Both the position numbers and the translations under genes were made by a program. From assembly GCA_963718605.1 (NCBI GenBank), contig OY970363.1, positions 1,922,001 to 1,986,000 on the forward strand: DNA of 64,000 bases, given 5' to 3'. Source of the stretch: JACCXE01 sp963718605. Lineage in GTDB: Bacteria; Actinomycetota; Acidimicrobiia; Acidimicrobiales; JACCXE01. The notes under the pieces are model-generated. The model searched no databases, was not told the DNA's origin, and saw only the letters and a program-made list of their open reading frames with translations. This document shows, one piece after another, positions 1 to 9,505 of this stretch (positions are counted from its first letter, which is position 1; every line of letters begins with the position of its first letter).

Positions 1-661
1 CGTTGCCGCGGGCTGCACCCAGGAAGGATTTCGTACCAGCATCGGCGTAGTTCGCATCGAAGGACACGGCGAGGGTGGTCCAGTTCATGATGTAGCCGGT
101 GAGTGCGCGCGCGACTTCTTTGACGTCGGTTTCGGTGTAGTTCGCCGCACCCGTGATCGGGTGCGTGACGCCGAGGCTGAACAGTTCCATCAACTCGCGG
201 GCGAGGTTCTCGTTCGGGTGCGGCGGTACCGAGAAGATGCCGCTCAGGTACTTCTGCATTGGGCCGGTGTTGGCCACGTCTTGCAAGAGCGCCTTGTATG
301 AGCCCGCGGTGTTCCAGCTGCGCAGGCGGTTGTTGTGATCCTTCACCTCGGCGTATTGCACGAAGTCGCTCAACGCGACGACGAGTAGGCCGTTCAACGT
401 CCAGGCGATCCGCTCTTGGACGGGGCCGGGGCTGTGGGCCCACAGCTCGAACATGCGCGACAGCCAACGGGTGACGTCTTCCCAGTTGCCCTGGTCGGCT
501 GGCCACTGCCAATCCGCCTGCGTGGTTGCAGGCCGGGCGAGCAGATCCTCGATGACGGCCGCCGGTCCACCGAGCGCTACGCCTGCTTCGACGTCGCCCG
601 GCGCGGGGCCAAATCCGAGTCGCCGCCATACATGGGCGACCTTCGCTTCTGTTGAAGCCAC
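1..661 (-). CDS. DUF1800 family protein (3' part cut by window edge)
   Basis: The minus-strand frame is open from a GTG at 659-661 to the left edge, about 220 codons. I translated it by hand. It contains the DUF1800 signature: NENLARELMELFSLGV, then YTETDVKEVARALTGY about 25 residues later. The start is chosen because AAGGGG lies about 7 nt upstream of the GTG on that strand and the family N-terminus (WRRLGFGP) follows directly. DUF1800 proteins are large, usually exported and often paired with a DUF1501 gene; their biochemical role is not established. It is divergent from the sigma factor gene, with a perfect inverted repeat between them. Confidence 0.85.
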   Translation of the reverse strand, partial: MASTEAKVAHVWRRLGFGPAPGDVEAGVALGGPAAVIEDLLARPATTQADWQWPADQGNWEDVTRWLSRMFELWAHSPGPVQERIAWTLNGLLVVALSDFVQYAEVKDHNNRLRSWNTAGSYKALLQDVANTGPMQKYLSGIFSVPPHPNENLARELMELFSLGVTHPITGAANYTETDVKEVARALTGYIMNWTTLAVSFDANYADAGTKSFLGAARGN

Positions 662-708
662 AAACTTTCCCCTTCGGAGGACGTACCGCAAAAAGTAAAA
701 GCCGGTTG

Positions 709-738
709 AACGGTGACGCAATGACATGCGTCACCGTT
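709..738. promoter_or_regulatory. Perfect 12-bp inverted repeat in divergent promoter region
   Basis: AACGGTGACGCA (709-720) and its exact reverse complement (727-738) are separated by 6 nt. The repeat lies between the divergent DUF1800 gene and the ECF sigma factor gene, about 30 nt before the sigma Shine-Dalgarno. It has no T-run. An operator for a dimeric regulator or a leader hairpin are both possible; the role is inferred. Confidence 0.5.
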
Positions 739-810
739 CTTATCGGCATCCTCCGCCAGGAGGAATAGTGTCGCGGGATCGCAGATCAAGCAACCTTCGC
801 CGAAGACGCC

Positions 811-1353
811 ATGCCCTTCATGTCCGGTTTGTACGGCGCCGCCATGCGGATGACCCGCAATCCCGCCGACGCCGAGGACCTCGTGCAAGAGGCGTATCTA
901 CGGGCGTATCGCGGCTACGGGAACTTCGACGCTGGCACGAACCTCAAAGCCTGGCTGTTCCGGATCCTTACGAATACCTACATAAATAGTTATCGAGCCA
1001 AACAGCGCCGCCCCGAGACGGTCGATTTAGAAGAGGGGGAAGACTTCTTCCTCTTTAACCGAGTGGGCGGGTTGGAAGCGGCTACAGCAAACCGGACCAC
1101 CGAAGACACGGTGCTTGAGCGCATAACGGACACTGAAGTCAAAGAGGCCGTTGAGTCGCTTCCGGAAAATTTCCGCATCCCTGTCTTATTGGCCGACGTC
1201 GAGGGGTTTTCCTACAAAGAAATCGCTGAGATTATGGATGTGCCGATCGGGACGGTCATGAGCCGGCTCCATCGGGGAAGAAGGGCGTTGCAGAAGGCGT
1301 TGTACGACTTCGGTCTCGAGCGAGGCCTCGTCACTGAGGAGAGCAGGGCATGA
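811..1353 (+). CDS. ECF RNA polymerase sigma factor, SigR/SigH (redox) type
   Basis: Sigma-70 region 2 is clear near the N-terminus (MTRNPADAEDLVQEAYLRAY, then the AWLFRILTNTYIN stretch). Region 4 lies near residues 110-160 (LPENFRIPVLLADVEGFSYK, MDVPIGTVMSRLHRGRR). This pattern and the following zinc anti-sigma gene fit the SigR/SigH thiol-stress group. The ATG at 811 is the first in-frame start, but it lacks residues usual before MPFM. A strong AGGAGG at 758-763 points to GTG 768 in another frame. Restoring two bases near 778 gives an N-terminus reading MSRDPADQATFAEDA, so the true start is probably 768. The gene overlaps the anti-sigma start by 4 bp. Confidence 0.9.
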   Translation: MPFMSGLYGAAMRMTRNPADAEDLVQEAYLRAYRGYGNFDAGTNLKAWLFRILTNTYINSYRAKQRRPETVDLEEGEDFFLFNRVGGLEAATANRTTEDTVLERITDTEVKEAVESLPENFRIPVLLADVEGFSYKEIAEIMDVPIGTVMSRLHRGRRALQKALYDFGLERGLVTEESRA

Positions 1354-1617
1354 CCGATTCGGAACACGACCATGCGAACTGCGCCGACGCTCGCCACACG
1401 CTGTATTCGTTCCTCGACGGCGAGCTCACCTCGGACACGCGCCCTCAAGATTCAGCAGCACCTCGAGGCGTGCTCGCCGTGTTTCGAGGCGTTCGATTTC
1501 GAAGCCGAGTTGAAGATGATCATCGGCAAGAAATGTTGTGAAGAGGTGCCGGCTGGGCTCACGGAGAAGATCCTCTCCGCGCTTCGAGATGACGGCGGCA
1601 CAGAAGTAACGTTCTGA
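1350..1617 (+). CDS. Zinc-binding anti-sigma factor, RsrA-like (frame interrupted)
   Basis: The first frame starts at ATG 1350 and gives CADARHTLYSFLDGELT. From about 1443 the next frame gives IQQHLEACSPCFEAFDFEAE and ends at 1617. Together they make a protein of about 89 aa with the anti-sigma H-x3-C-x2-C zinc motif (HLEACSPC) and two further cysteines (KCC). RsrA-type proteins hold their sigma factor until oxidation releases zinc. The break is at ACGCGCCCTC; one extra GC would restore the frame. It overlaps the sigma gene (ATGA), as expected for a co-transcribed pair. A sequence error is likelier than a pseudogene. Confidence 0.75.
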
Positions 1618-1619
1618 GC

Positions 1620-1751
1620 ATGCACGTTCTCGCCGCAAACATCTGGCACGCCTGGATCGCCTACCCACTGATGGCGGCCGCGGTCGCGTCCGCAATCGGC
1701 CTGGTCGCTGGCTACGTCTCGAAAGTCATCCGTCCGAAGTACCCGAAGTAA
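1620..1751 (+). CDS. 43-aa single-pass membrane protein
   Basis: The ATG at 1620 follows the anti-sigma stop directly, and the TAA at 1749-1751 abuts the next ATG at 1752. Residues about 12-31 (WIAYPLMAAAVASAIGLVAG) form one hydrophobic helix, followed by a basic tail (KVIRPKYPK). The tight spacing in a sigma/anti-sigma operon and the membrane-protein composition support a real gene, but I know no function for it. Confidence 0.55.
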   Translation: MHVLAANIWHAWIAYPLMAAAVASAIGLVAGYVSKVIRPKYPK

Positions 1752-2867
1752 ATGGCGAGCGCCGTCAACTGGGGGCTTGCTGAGCGAGTCGCAGTTCGCG
1801 TCGCTGGAACAGAGCCGCTGGCGAACTCGTATCACTACGCGTCGCTCGTCCCCGACTTTCAAGAGCTGACGGCAGAAGCCGAAGAACTCGTCTTCGCGGA
1901 AACCGGCCTGCGCAGTTTGCGTGGGGCGGCGCGCGCCGAAGTGGTCGACCGCGCGGACTGGGTGCGCGCCAACATCAACTCGATGCGCCGCCTGCTGCGG
2001 CCTCTCACCGACAAGCTCGACGCCAACCTGAAAGGGCCGCTCGCATTGCCGGCGCAAACGCTGTCGGGTGTCGAAGTCGGCACGATGCTCGGCTGGATGG
2101 CCACGCGGGTCCTCGGTCAATACGACGCATTGCTCTTCGACGAAGAGAACGCGGGCGACGTCGTTTACTACGTGGGCCCGAACGTGCTCGCGCTCGAGAA
2201 GCGGTTCGGCTTCCCGCCCCGCGAATTCCGCCTGTGGCTGGCCTTGCACGAAGTGACGCACCGGGTGCAGTTCACCGGCATCCCGTGGATGCAGGACTAC
2301 TTCCGTTCGCTGATCGATTCGACGCTGAGCGTGGCCGACATGGACACGGAGCGATTCATCGACGCGTTGATGCGCGCGGTCGAAGCCGTGCGCGCCGGCC
2401 GTAATCCGCTCGATGAGGGCGGGCTGGTCGCCTTGCTCGCCGGCCCCGAACAGTTCGCCACGCTGCAAAAGACGCAAGGCCTCATGTCGCTGCTCGAAGG
2501 CCACGGGGACGTCACGATGGACCGCGCCGGGCGCGACCGCCTGCCGTCGGCGCCGCGCTTCTCGGCCACCCTGCACGCCCGCCGCAATCAGCGGCAGCCG
2601 TTCATCGCGAAGGCCATCCAACAGATCGCCGGGCTCGACGCCAAGATGAAGCAGTACGAGCAGGGCGAACGCTTTATCGAAGCGGTCGAAGCCGTCGGTG
2701 GCCCCGCGTTGCTCGCTCGGGCGTGGGACGGGCCACAGAACCTCCCGACGCTGGGCGAGATCCGAGAGCCCGCCTCCTGGATCCGGCGTGTCACCTCCGA
2801 CGAAACCCCGGAGTCAAGGGCTGTGGCAGAACTAAATGCGACTCATCAGAGTCTCCAGGCAGGATGA
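1752..2867 (+). CDS. Zinc-dependent metalloprotease-like protein (F420 biosynthesis-associated, DUF2342 type)
   Basis: The 371-aa protein carries an HEXXH zincin motif in LALHEVTHRVQF near residue 165, and the typical conserved blocks of the actinobacterial family named coenzyme F420 biosynthesis associated (DUF2342). The family is predicted to be a zinc peptidase, but its substrate is unknown and its link to F420 is by co-occurrence only. The ATG abuts the stop of the 43-aa gene. Its last codons run into one arm of a 26-nt inverted repeat (2814-2907), so the C-terminal 15 or so residues may not be conserved. In related genomes such a gene commonly sits just upstream of tilS, as here. Confidence 0.85.
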   Translation: MASAVNWGLAERVAVRVAGTEPLANSYHYASLVPDFQELTAEAEELVFAETGLRSLRGAARAEVVDRADWVRANINSMRRLLRPLTDKLDANLKGPLALPAQTLSGVEVGTMLGWMATRVLGQYDALLFDEENAGDVVYYVGPNVLALEKRFGFPPREFRLWLALHEVTHRVQFTGIPWMQDYFRSLIDSTLSVADMDTERFIDALMRAVEAVRAGRNPLDEGGLVALLAGPEQFATLQKTQGLMSLLEGHGDVTMDRAGRDRLPSAPRFSATLHARRNQRQPFIAKAIQQIAGLDAKMKQYEQGERFIEAVEAVGGPALLARAWDGPQNLPTLGEIREPASWIRRVTSDETPESRAVAELNATHQSLQAG

Positions 2868-2907
2868 AGGTCCGAGAAAGCGCAATTAGTTCTGCCTCAG
2901 CCCTTGA
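2814..2907. repeat. Near-perfect 26-nt inverted repeat with 42-nt loop
   Basis: Arms at 2814-2839 and 2882-2907 are reverse complements with two mismatches in 26 positions (cores TCAAGGGCTG-GGCAGAACTAA). The repeat spans the end of the zincin gene and stops just before the tilS start. There is no T-tail. It could form a long RNA hairpin in the zincin-tilS transcript or mark a small inserted palindromic element. Confidence 0.75.
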
Positions 2908-2918
2908 GCGCTAGCGCA

Positions 2919-3776
2919 ATGAGCCTGCTCGACCGCTGCCGGTTTCCGGGCGCGGGCACCGCGGTGTCGTTGGCGGTGAGTGGTGGCCCCGATTCGCTGG
3001 CACTGCTCGTGCTGGCGGCGCGGGCGGAACTGCGCGCCACGGCGATTCACGTCGACCACGGCCTACGCGCCGGCTCTTCGGATGAAGCCGACGTCGTGCG
3101 CGACGCGGCCACCCGCTACGGGCTCGGCTTTCGGGCCGAGCAGGTGCACGTCGGGCATGGCCGCAACCTTGAGGCGCGGGCACGGGCGGCGCGGCGCGCG
3201 GTGCTGCCGCCTGACGCGCTCACCGGTCACACCGCCGATGACCAAGCCGAGACCGTGTTGCTCAACCTCATGCGCGGGAGCGGCCTCGACGGTGTCCGCG
3301 GCATCGGCTCGCCGGAACGGCGGCCGTTGCTCGACCTGCGACGCGCCGACACGCACGCCCTGTGCGCCGCCGAGCGCCTGAGCCCCGTGGTCGACGCGTC
3401 GAACGACGACCCCGCCTTCACGCGCAACCGCGTGCGCCACGAGTTGCTGCCGTTTCTTGGCGACATCGGACAGCGCGACCCCGTCCCCCTGTTGTGCCGA
3501 CTGGCGCGGCAGGCCACCGATGATGTCGCGCTGCTCGACGAGCTCGCGGCCGCGCTCGACCCGACCGACGCAAAGGCAATCGCCGCGGCGCCAACGCCCC
3601 TCGCGCGCCGCGCTCTGCGGGCCTGGCTGCGGACCTATCTGGAGGGCTACCCACCCGATGCCGCCGCCGTCGACCGGGTGCTCGCCGTGGCGCGTGGCGA
3701 GGCGATCGCGACCGATGTCGTGGCGGGCGTGTCGGTCCGGCGGACGTCCGGCCGGCTTCGGGTCGTCCGCGCCTGA
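2919..3776 (+). CDS. tilS: tRNA(Ile)-lysidine synthetase
   Basis: This N-type ATP pyrophosphatase modifies C34 of tRNA-Ile(CAU) to lysidine, changing decoding from AUG to AUA. The SGGPDS P-loop sits near residue 22, followed by HVDHGLR and later GHTADDQAETVLLNL, all diagnostic of TilS. At 285 aa it is of the shorter actinobacterial kind. The ATG at 2919 is preferred over the in-frame TTG at 2904, which lies inside the inverted repeat. It is followed by hpt, the classic tilS-hpt-ftsH arrangement. Confidence 0.92.
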   Translation: MSLLDRCRFPGAGTAVSLAVSGGPDSLALLVLAARAELRATAIHVDHGLRAGSSDEADVVRDAATRYGLGFRAEQVHVGHGRNLEARARAARRAVLPPDALTGHTADDQAETVLLNLMRGSGLDGVRGIGSPERRPLLDLRRADTHALCAAERLSPVVDASNDDPAFTRNRVRHELLPFLGDIGQRDPVPLLCRLARQATDDVALLDELAAALDPTDAKAIAAAPTPLARRALRAWLRTYLEGYPPDAAAVDRVLAVARGEAIATDVVAGVSVRRTSGRLRVVRA

Positions 3777-3802
3777 GCGCGACCCGCTACGTTCTCGCGT
3801 CC

Positions 3803-4327
3803 GTGGACGAACTCGCACGCGTGCTCATCAGTGAGGACGAGCTGCAAACCCGTATCCGTGATCTCGGCAAGGAGATCACCGCCGACTACGAAGGCCGCGA
3901 GCCGTTACTCGTCGGGGTGCTCAAAGGCGCGTTCGTGTTCATGGCCGACCTCGCCCGCGTCATCGACCTGCAAGTCGAGTTCGACTTCATGGCCGTGGCG
4001 TCGTACGGGGCCGCGACGAAGACGAGCGGCGTGGTGCGCATCGTCAAAGACCTCGACCTGGATCTCACCGGGCGAGACGTGCTCGTAGTCGAGGACATCG
4101 TCGACAGCGGCCTCACGCTCGCCTATCTCAAACGCAATCTGCTGGGTCGCAATCCGGCGTCGCTAGAAGTGTGCGCGCTGCTCGTGAAGCAGGGCCTTCA
4201 GCGCGACGACCTTGAGCTGAAGTACGTCGGCTTCACGATTCCGCCCGAGTTCGTCGTGGGCTACGGCTTGGATCACGCCGAGAAGTTCCGCAACCTGCCC
4301 TACGTGGGGATTCCGAACAACCTCTAG
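3803..4327 (+). CDS. hpt: Hypoxanthine phosphoribosyltransferase
   Basis: Purine salvage enzyme joining hypoxanthine or guanine to PRPP. The 174-aa protein has the PRPP-binding loop VLVVEDIVDSGLTL near residues 95-108, the N-terminal LLVGVLKGAFVF block and the C-terminal FVVGYGLD motif that positions the purine. The GTG start is 26 nt after tilS. The stop overlaps the stop of the convergent phosphodiesterase gene by 4 bp. Confidence 0.93.
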   Translation: MDELARVLISEDELQTRIRDLGKEITADYEGREPLLVGVLKGAFVFMADLARVIDLQVEFDFMAVASYGAATKTSGVVRIVKDLDLDLTGRDVLVVEDIVDSGLTLAYLKRNLLGRNPASLEVCALLVKQGLQRDDLELKYVGFTIPPEFVVGYGLDHAEKFRNLPYVGIPNNL

Positions 4328-5190
4328 TTGTAGAGGGCGAAAGCCTTGTCCGGCCGGTTCGTAATGATCCCGTCGGCGCCCCAAGTGCGCAGCCGCGCCA
4401 TCGTCGTGTAGTCGTCGACCGTCCACGGCACTACCTGCTTGCCGAGTTGATGCGCAACGGTGACGAAGAACTTGTTCATGCCGATGCTTGCGATGTCGGG
4501 CGCGGACACCTGGTGATTTCCGGCGGCGACGTACGCCAGGTTGCCGAGAGCGGGGATCCCGACCGGCAGGTTCGGCAGCGTCGACGAGGTGAGCAGGACT
4601 CGGCCGAGATGGCTGTCGAGACTACGGATCTGGTCGAGCACACGCGGCCAGAACGACTGGATCAGCAGATGATCAACCGGGAAGTGCTCCGCGTGCACGA
4701 GCTTCACGAGTTTGGCCGCGACGACTTTGCCGTTCGCGTCGAAGTTCGACTCGAGCGGGATGTCCTTGATCTCCACCATCAGCTTCCAGCCATTGGCTTT
4801 TGCTTCGCGCAGCACCTGCACGAGCGTCGGGATCGGTTCGTTGGTCGGCCAACTGGGGAAGTGCGCGGCGGCGTTGCAGTTCGAGAGCTGCGCGAGGGTC
4901 AGTGCGTTCACGTCTCCGGTGCAGTTCGTGGTCCTGTCCACCGAGTCGTCGTGCATGATCACGAGCGCGCCGTCCTTGGTGGCTTGCGTGTCCATCTCGA
5001 GCCACACGCCCCGCTCGCCGAACAGCTCTTCGGTCTTGCGGAACGCGCCCATCGTGTTCTCGGGTGCGTATCCGGCACCGCCTCGGTGCGCATACACAGT
5101 CGGGTTCTTCGTCGCGGCTCGGGCCGCCGGCACCGGCGCCAGCAGCGCGAGCGCGAGAAGAATTAGGACGACTACCCCAGGTCGGCGCAT
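4324..5190 (-). CDS. Secreted glycerophosphodiester phosphodiesterase
   Basis: GDPD-family TIM-barrel enzyme that hydrolyses glycerophosphodiesters to glycerol-3-phosphate and an alcohol. The signature AHRGGAGYAPENTMGAF follows the signal peptide and supplies the catalytic His and Arg; LEMDTQATKDGALVIMHDD gives the metal-binding Glu/Asp and second His. A basic start and long hydrophobic stretch ending in ARA form a Sec signal peptide, so it should act outside the membrane. I chose the ATG at 5190 because it begins the signal peptide best (MRRPG); in-frame ATGs at 5217 and 5250 are alternatives. It interrupts the hpt-ftsH pair on the opposite strand. Confidence 0.87.
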   Translation of the reverse strand: MRRPGVVVLILLALALLAPVPAARAATKNPTVYAHRGGAGYAPENTMGAFRKTEELFGERGVWLEMDTQATKDGALVIMHDDSVDRTTNCTGDVNALTLAQLSNCNAAAHFPSWPTNEPIPTLVQVLREAKANGWKLMVEIKDIPLESNFDANGKVVAAKLVKLVHAEHFPVDHLLIQSFWPRVLDQIRSLDSHLGRVLLTSSTLPNLPVGIPALGNLAYVAAGNHQVSAPDIASIGMNKFFVTVAHQLGKQVVPWTVDDYTTMARLRTWGADGIITNRPDKAFALYN

Positions 5191-5277
5191 ACGGCGCAGG
5201 TTACCTGTGACGTTCATCCAAATCGCTTCGCCGTCCCGAAGAAGAAGCATGCGCGAAGTACCGGTAGCCTTCCCTTC

Positions 5278-7224
<1,947 letters not shown>

Positions 7225-7258
7225 CGGTGCGGTGGGCGAGGCCCACTAACTTCAGGTC

Positions 7259-7831
7259 ATGAGCGTCGACCGAGCACGCGCCGAAGCCGCGGTGCGCGAA
7301 CTGTTGCTCGCGGTCGGGGAGGACCCGACGCGAGACGGGCTGCTCGATACGCCCGCGCGCGTCGCGCGCATGTACGAAGAGATCGCCGGCGGCATCGACG
7401 CCGACCCGGCCACGCACCTTGGCGTCACCTTCGAGGCGAATCACGACGAGATGGTGATGGTCAAGGACATCCCGATCTATTCGCTGTGCGAGCACCACAT
7501 GGTGCCGTGGTTCGGCAACGCGCACATTGCCTACATCCCGAATGACGAGGGCCGCATCACCGGGCTGTCCAAAATCGCCCGGCTGTGCGACGGGTTCGCG
7601 CAGCGGCTGCAAGTGCAGGAACGATTCACCACGCAGGTCGCCGACGCCATCGCCGAGACGCTGTCGCCCAAGGGTGTGATGGTCGTGGTCGAAGCCGAGC
7701 ACCTGTGCATGTCGATGCGCGGCGTGCGCAAGCCGGGCACGACCACGGTCACCTCCGCGGTGCACGGACTGTTCCGTCGTGAACCGGCCACGCGGGCCGA
7801 GGCGATGACCATCCTCTTCGGCCGTAGGTAG
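7259..7831 (+). CDS. folE: GTP cyclohydrolase I
   Basis: First step of folate synthesis: GTP to 7,8-dihydroneopterin triphosphate. The 190-aa protein has SLCEHHMVPWFG near residue 77 (zinc Cys and His), GLSKIARL, and a second zinc Cys in EAEHLCMSMRGV. It starts 34 nt after ftsH and its TAG overlaps the folP GTG by one base, beginning a tight operon folE-folP-(phosphatase-like)-folB-folK. Confidence 0.95.
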   Translation: MSVDRARAEAAVRELLLAVGEDPTRDGLLDTPARVARMYEEIAGGIDADPATHLGVTFEANHDEMVMVKDIPIYSLCEHHMVPWFGNAHIAYIPNDEGRITGLSKIARLCDGFAQRLQVQERFTTQVADAIAETLSPKGVMVVVEAEHLCMSMRGVRKPGTTTVTSAVHGLFRREPATRAEAMTILFGRR

Positions 7832-8631
7832 TGCCCGCCCGACCCCTCGTGATGGGGGTGTTGAACGTGACGCCTGATTCGTTTTCTGACGGCGGGCTCT
7901 TCCTCGACACCGAAGCCGCTATCGCGCACGGCCTCGCGATGATCGACGAAGGGGCGGACGTGATCGACGTCGGTGGCGCGTCGACGCGGCCCGGCGCCGT
8001 CGCGCCGTCCCCCGACGAGGAGACGGCGCGGGTGGTGCCGGTGATCACCGCGTTGGCGGCTACTGCGCGCGCGCGGGTGTCGATCGACACCATGGTCCCC
8101 GAGGTGGCACGGGCGGCGGTTGAGGCTGGCGCTGACCTGATCAACGATGTGAGCGCGTCGCTCTGGCCCGTGGCGGCCGAGACCGGCGTGGGCTGGGTAT
8201 GCATGCATATGCAGGGAACTCCCGAAACTATGCAGATGGAGCCGCATTACGGGGACGTCGTCGCGGAAGTGCGCCACTTCCTCGCTGAGCAAGCCAGCAC
8301 CGCAAGGGCCGCCGGTGTCGGCGAAGTCTGGGTCGATCCCGGCATCGGATTCGGGAAAACGGTTGCTCACAACGTCGCCCTGCTGCGGGGGCTGGACGAA
8401 TTTACGCAAGGTAATTATCCGGTTTTGGTGGGTTTGAGCAGGAAATCGGTCCTGGGCGTGCTTGCTCCGAACCCTGATGGGTCGGTCCCGCCGGCCGACG
8501 ACCGCTTAGAGGCGTCGCTCGCCGGCGCGGTGTGGGCAATAACAAAAGGCGTCGGAATGGTCCGTGTCCACGATGTGAGGGCTACCGTGGCCGCCGTGCG
8601 CATCGTGTGCGACGTAGTCGCGGGGGCTTGA
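7831..8631 (+). CDS. folP: Dihydropteroate synthase
   Basis: TIM-barrel enzyme joining 6-hydroxymethyl-dihydropterin pyrophosphate to p-aminobenzoate. Signatures are VMGVLNVTPDSFSDGG at the N-terminus, IDVGGASTRPGA, LINDVSA, DPGIGFGK and LVGLSRKS. The length (266 aa) is normal. The GTG start overlaps folE and the TGA overlaps the next ATG (ATGA-type junction), so translation is probably coupled along the operon. Confidence 0.95.
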   Translation: MPARPLVMGVLNVTPDSFSDGGLFLDTEAAIAHGLAMIDEGADVIDVGGASTRPGAVAPSPDEETARVVPVITALAATARARVSIDTMVPEVARAAVEAGADLINDVSASLWPVAAETGVGWVCMHMQGTPETMQMEPHYGDVVAEVRHFLAEQASTARAAGVGEVWVDPGIGFGKTVAHNVALLRGLDEFTQGNYPVLVGLSRKSVLGVLAPNPDGSVPPADDRLEASLAGAVWAITKGVGMVRVHDVRATVAAVRIVCDVVAGA

Positions 8632-9143
8632 TGAAGGGGAAATGGGCTGCGGGCATTCAACCCCGCAACTTCTTCTGGGTAATAAAGGATCGCCTCGCGG
8701 TCAGCGAGCGACCGGGCGGCTATGGCCGCAGCCATCGCAAGGTGCGTCGGCAAGAAGAGATGGTTTGGCTGCGCGAGAACGGTTTCAGCCGGGTCGTGTC
8801 GGTTCTGGCGTCACCGCACAACATGGCCGCCTATGAGGACTTCGGCATCCCGGCCGCCAACGTGCCCTTCGGCGCCCACGACGACCCCCGCGAAGCCCTT
8901 CCGGTCATCTACGAACAGCTGCGCGGCTGGCTCGCGAATGGCGAGCGCTTGTTGCTCCATGGCGAAGAAGTGGGCGACCGGCTGCTCGGCATCGTGGCGG
9001 GTTACCTGCTGTGGGCCGGCATTCTCGAGAGCGGCCCACAAACCGTCACCGTGATCGAACACCTCGCGCATCGCGAGCTGACTGCGACCGGTCGCGAATT
9101 GGTGAGCGCGGTGCTTGAGGTAGCGAAGCACCCCAAGGTTTGA
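8631..9143 (+). CDS. Dual-specificity phosphatase-like protein lacking the catalytic cysteine
   Basis: The 170-aa protein matches the DSP fold in order: NFFWVIKDRLAVSERPGG at the start, a WLRENGFSRVVSVL strand-helix, an acid-loop region with D84/D85, then the loop LLLHGEEVGDR. In active phosphatases this loop is H-C-x5-R; here position 111 is Gly, with His110 and Arg117 kept. It should therefore bind phosphate or a partner without cysteine-phosphate catalysis. It is locked between folP and folB by overlapping starts and stops, which implies a role tied to folate synthesis. The fold call is by pattern, and the function is unknown. Confidence 0.75.
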   Translation: MKGKWAAGIQPRNFFWVIKDRLAVSERPGGYGRSHRKVRRQEEMVWLRENGFSRVVSVLASPHNMAAYEDFGIPAANVPFGAHDDPREALPVIYEQLRGWLANGERLLLHGEEVGDRLLGIVAGYLLWAGILESGPQTVTVIEHLAHRELTATGRELVSAVLEVAKHPKV

Positions 9144-9145
9144 CC

Positions 9146-9505
9146 GTGTCGGTGCTCGAGGTGCGCGGGGTCCGCGTCCTCGCGATCCACGGCGTGCTGG
9201 CTGAAGAACGAGAGCGGGCTCAGCCCTTCGAGTTCGATCTCGACGTGCACTTCGACATGACCGCGGCGGGCACGTCCGACGATCTCGCCGACACCTTGGA
9301 CTACTCGGTGATCGTGCAAATCGCGGTTGACGTCCTTAACGGTGCGCCGTGCAACTTGCTCGAGCGCCTCGCGACGTTGATGGGGCAAGCCGTGGTCGCG
9401 TCGGACCCACGCATCGCGTCGGTCGACGTCGCGTTGCGCAAGATGCGTCCGCCCGTCCCGCACGACCTCGCGTTCGCGGGAGTGCGTCTCAGCATTTCGC
9501 GGTGA
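9146..9505 (+). CDS. folB: Dihydroneopterin aldolase
   Basis: Converts 7,8-dihydroneopterin to 6-hydroxymethyl-dihydropterin and glycolaldehyde. The 119-aa protein shows the family pattern VRVLAIHGVLAEERERAQPF with the substrate-binding Glu, TLDYSVIVQIAVDVL, NLLERLA and a C-terminal VDVALRKMRPPVP with the catalytic Lys. GTG 9146 is preferred; a TTG at 9140 overlapping the upstream stop is the alternative. It overlaps folK by 4 bp (GTGA). Confidence 0.93.
   Translation: MSVLEVRGVRVLAIHGVLAEERERAQPFEFDLDVHFDMTAAGTSDDLADTLDYSVIVQIAVDVLNGAPCNLLERLATLMGQAVVASDPRIASVDVALRKMRPPVPHDLAFAGVRLSISR

Noticed and set aside
1452..2621. 389-codon open frame opposite the zincin
   Set aside because: Shadow of the zincin gene, which carries HEXXH and family blocks.
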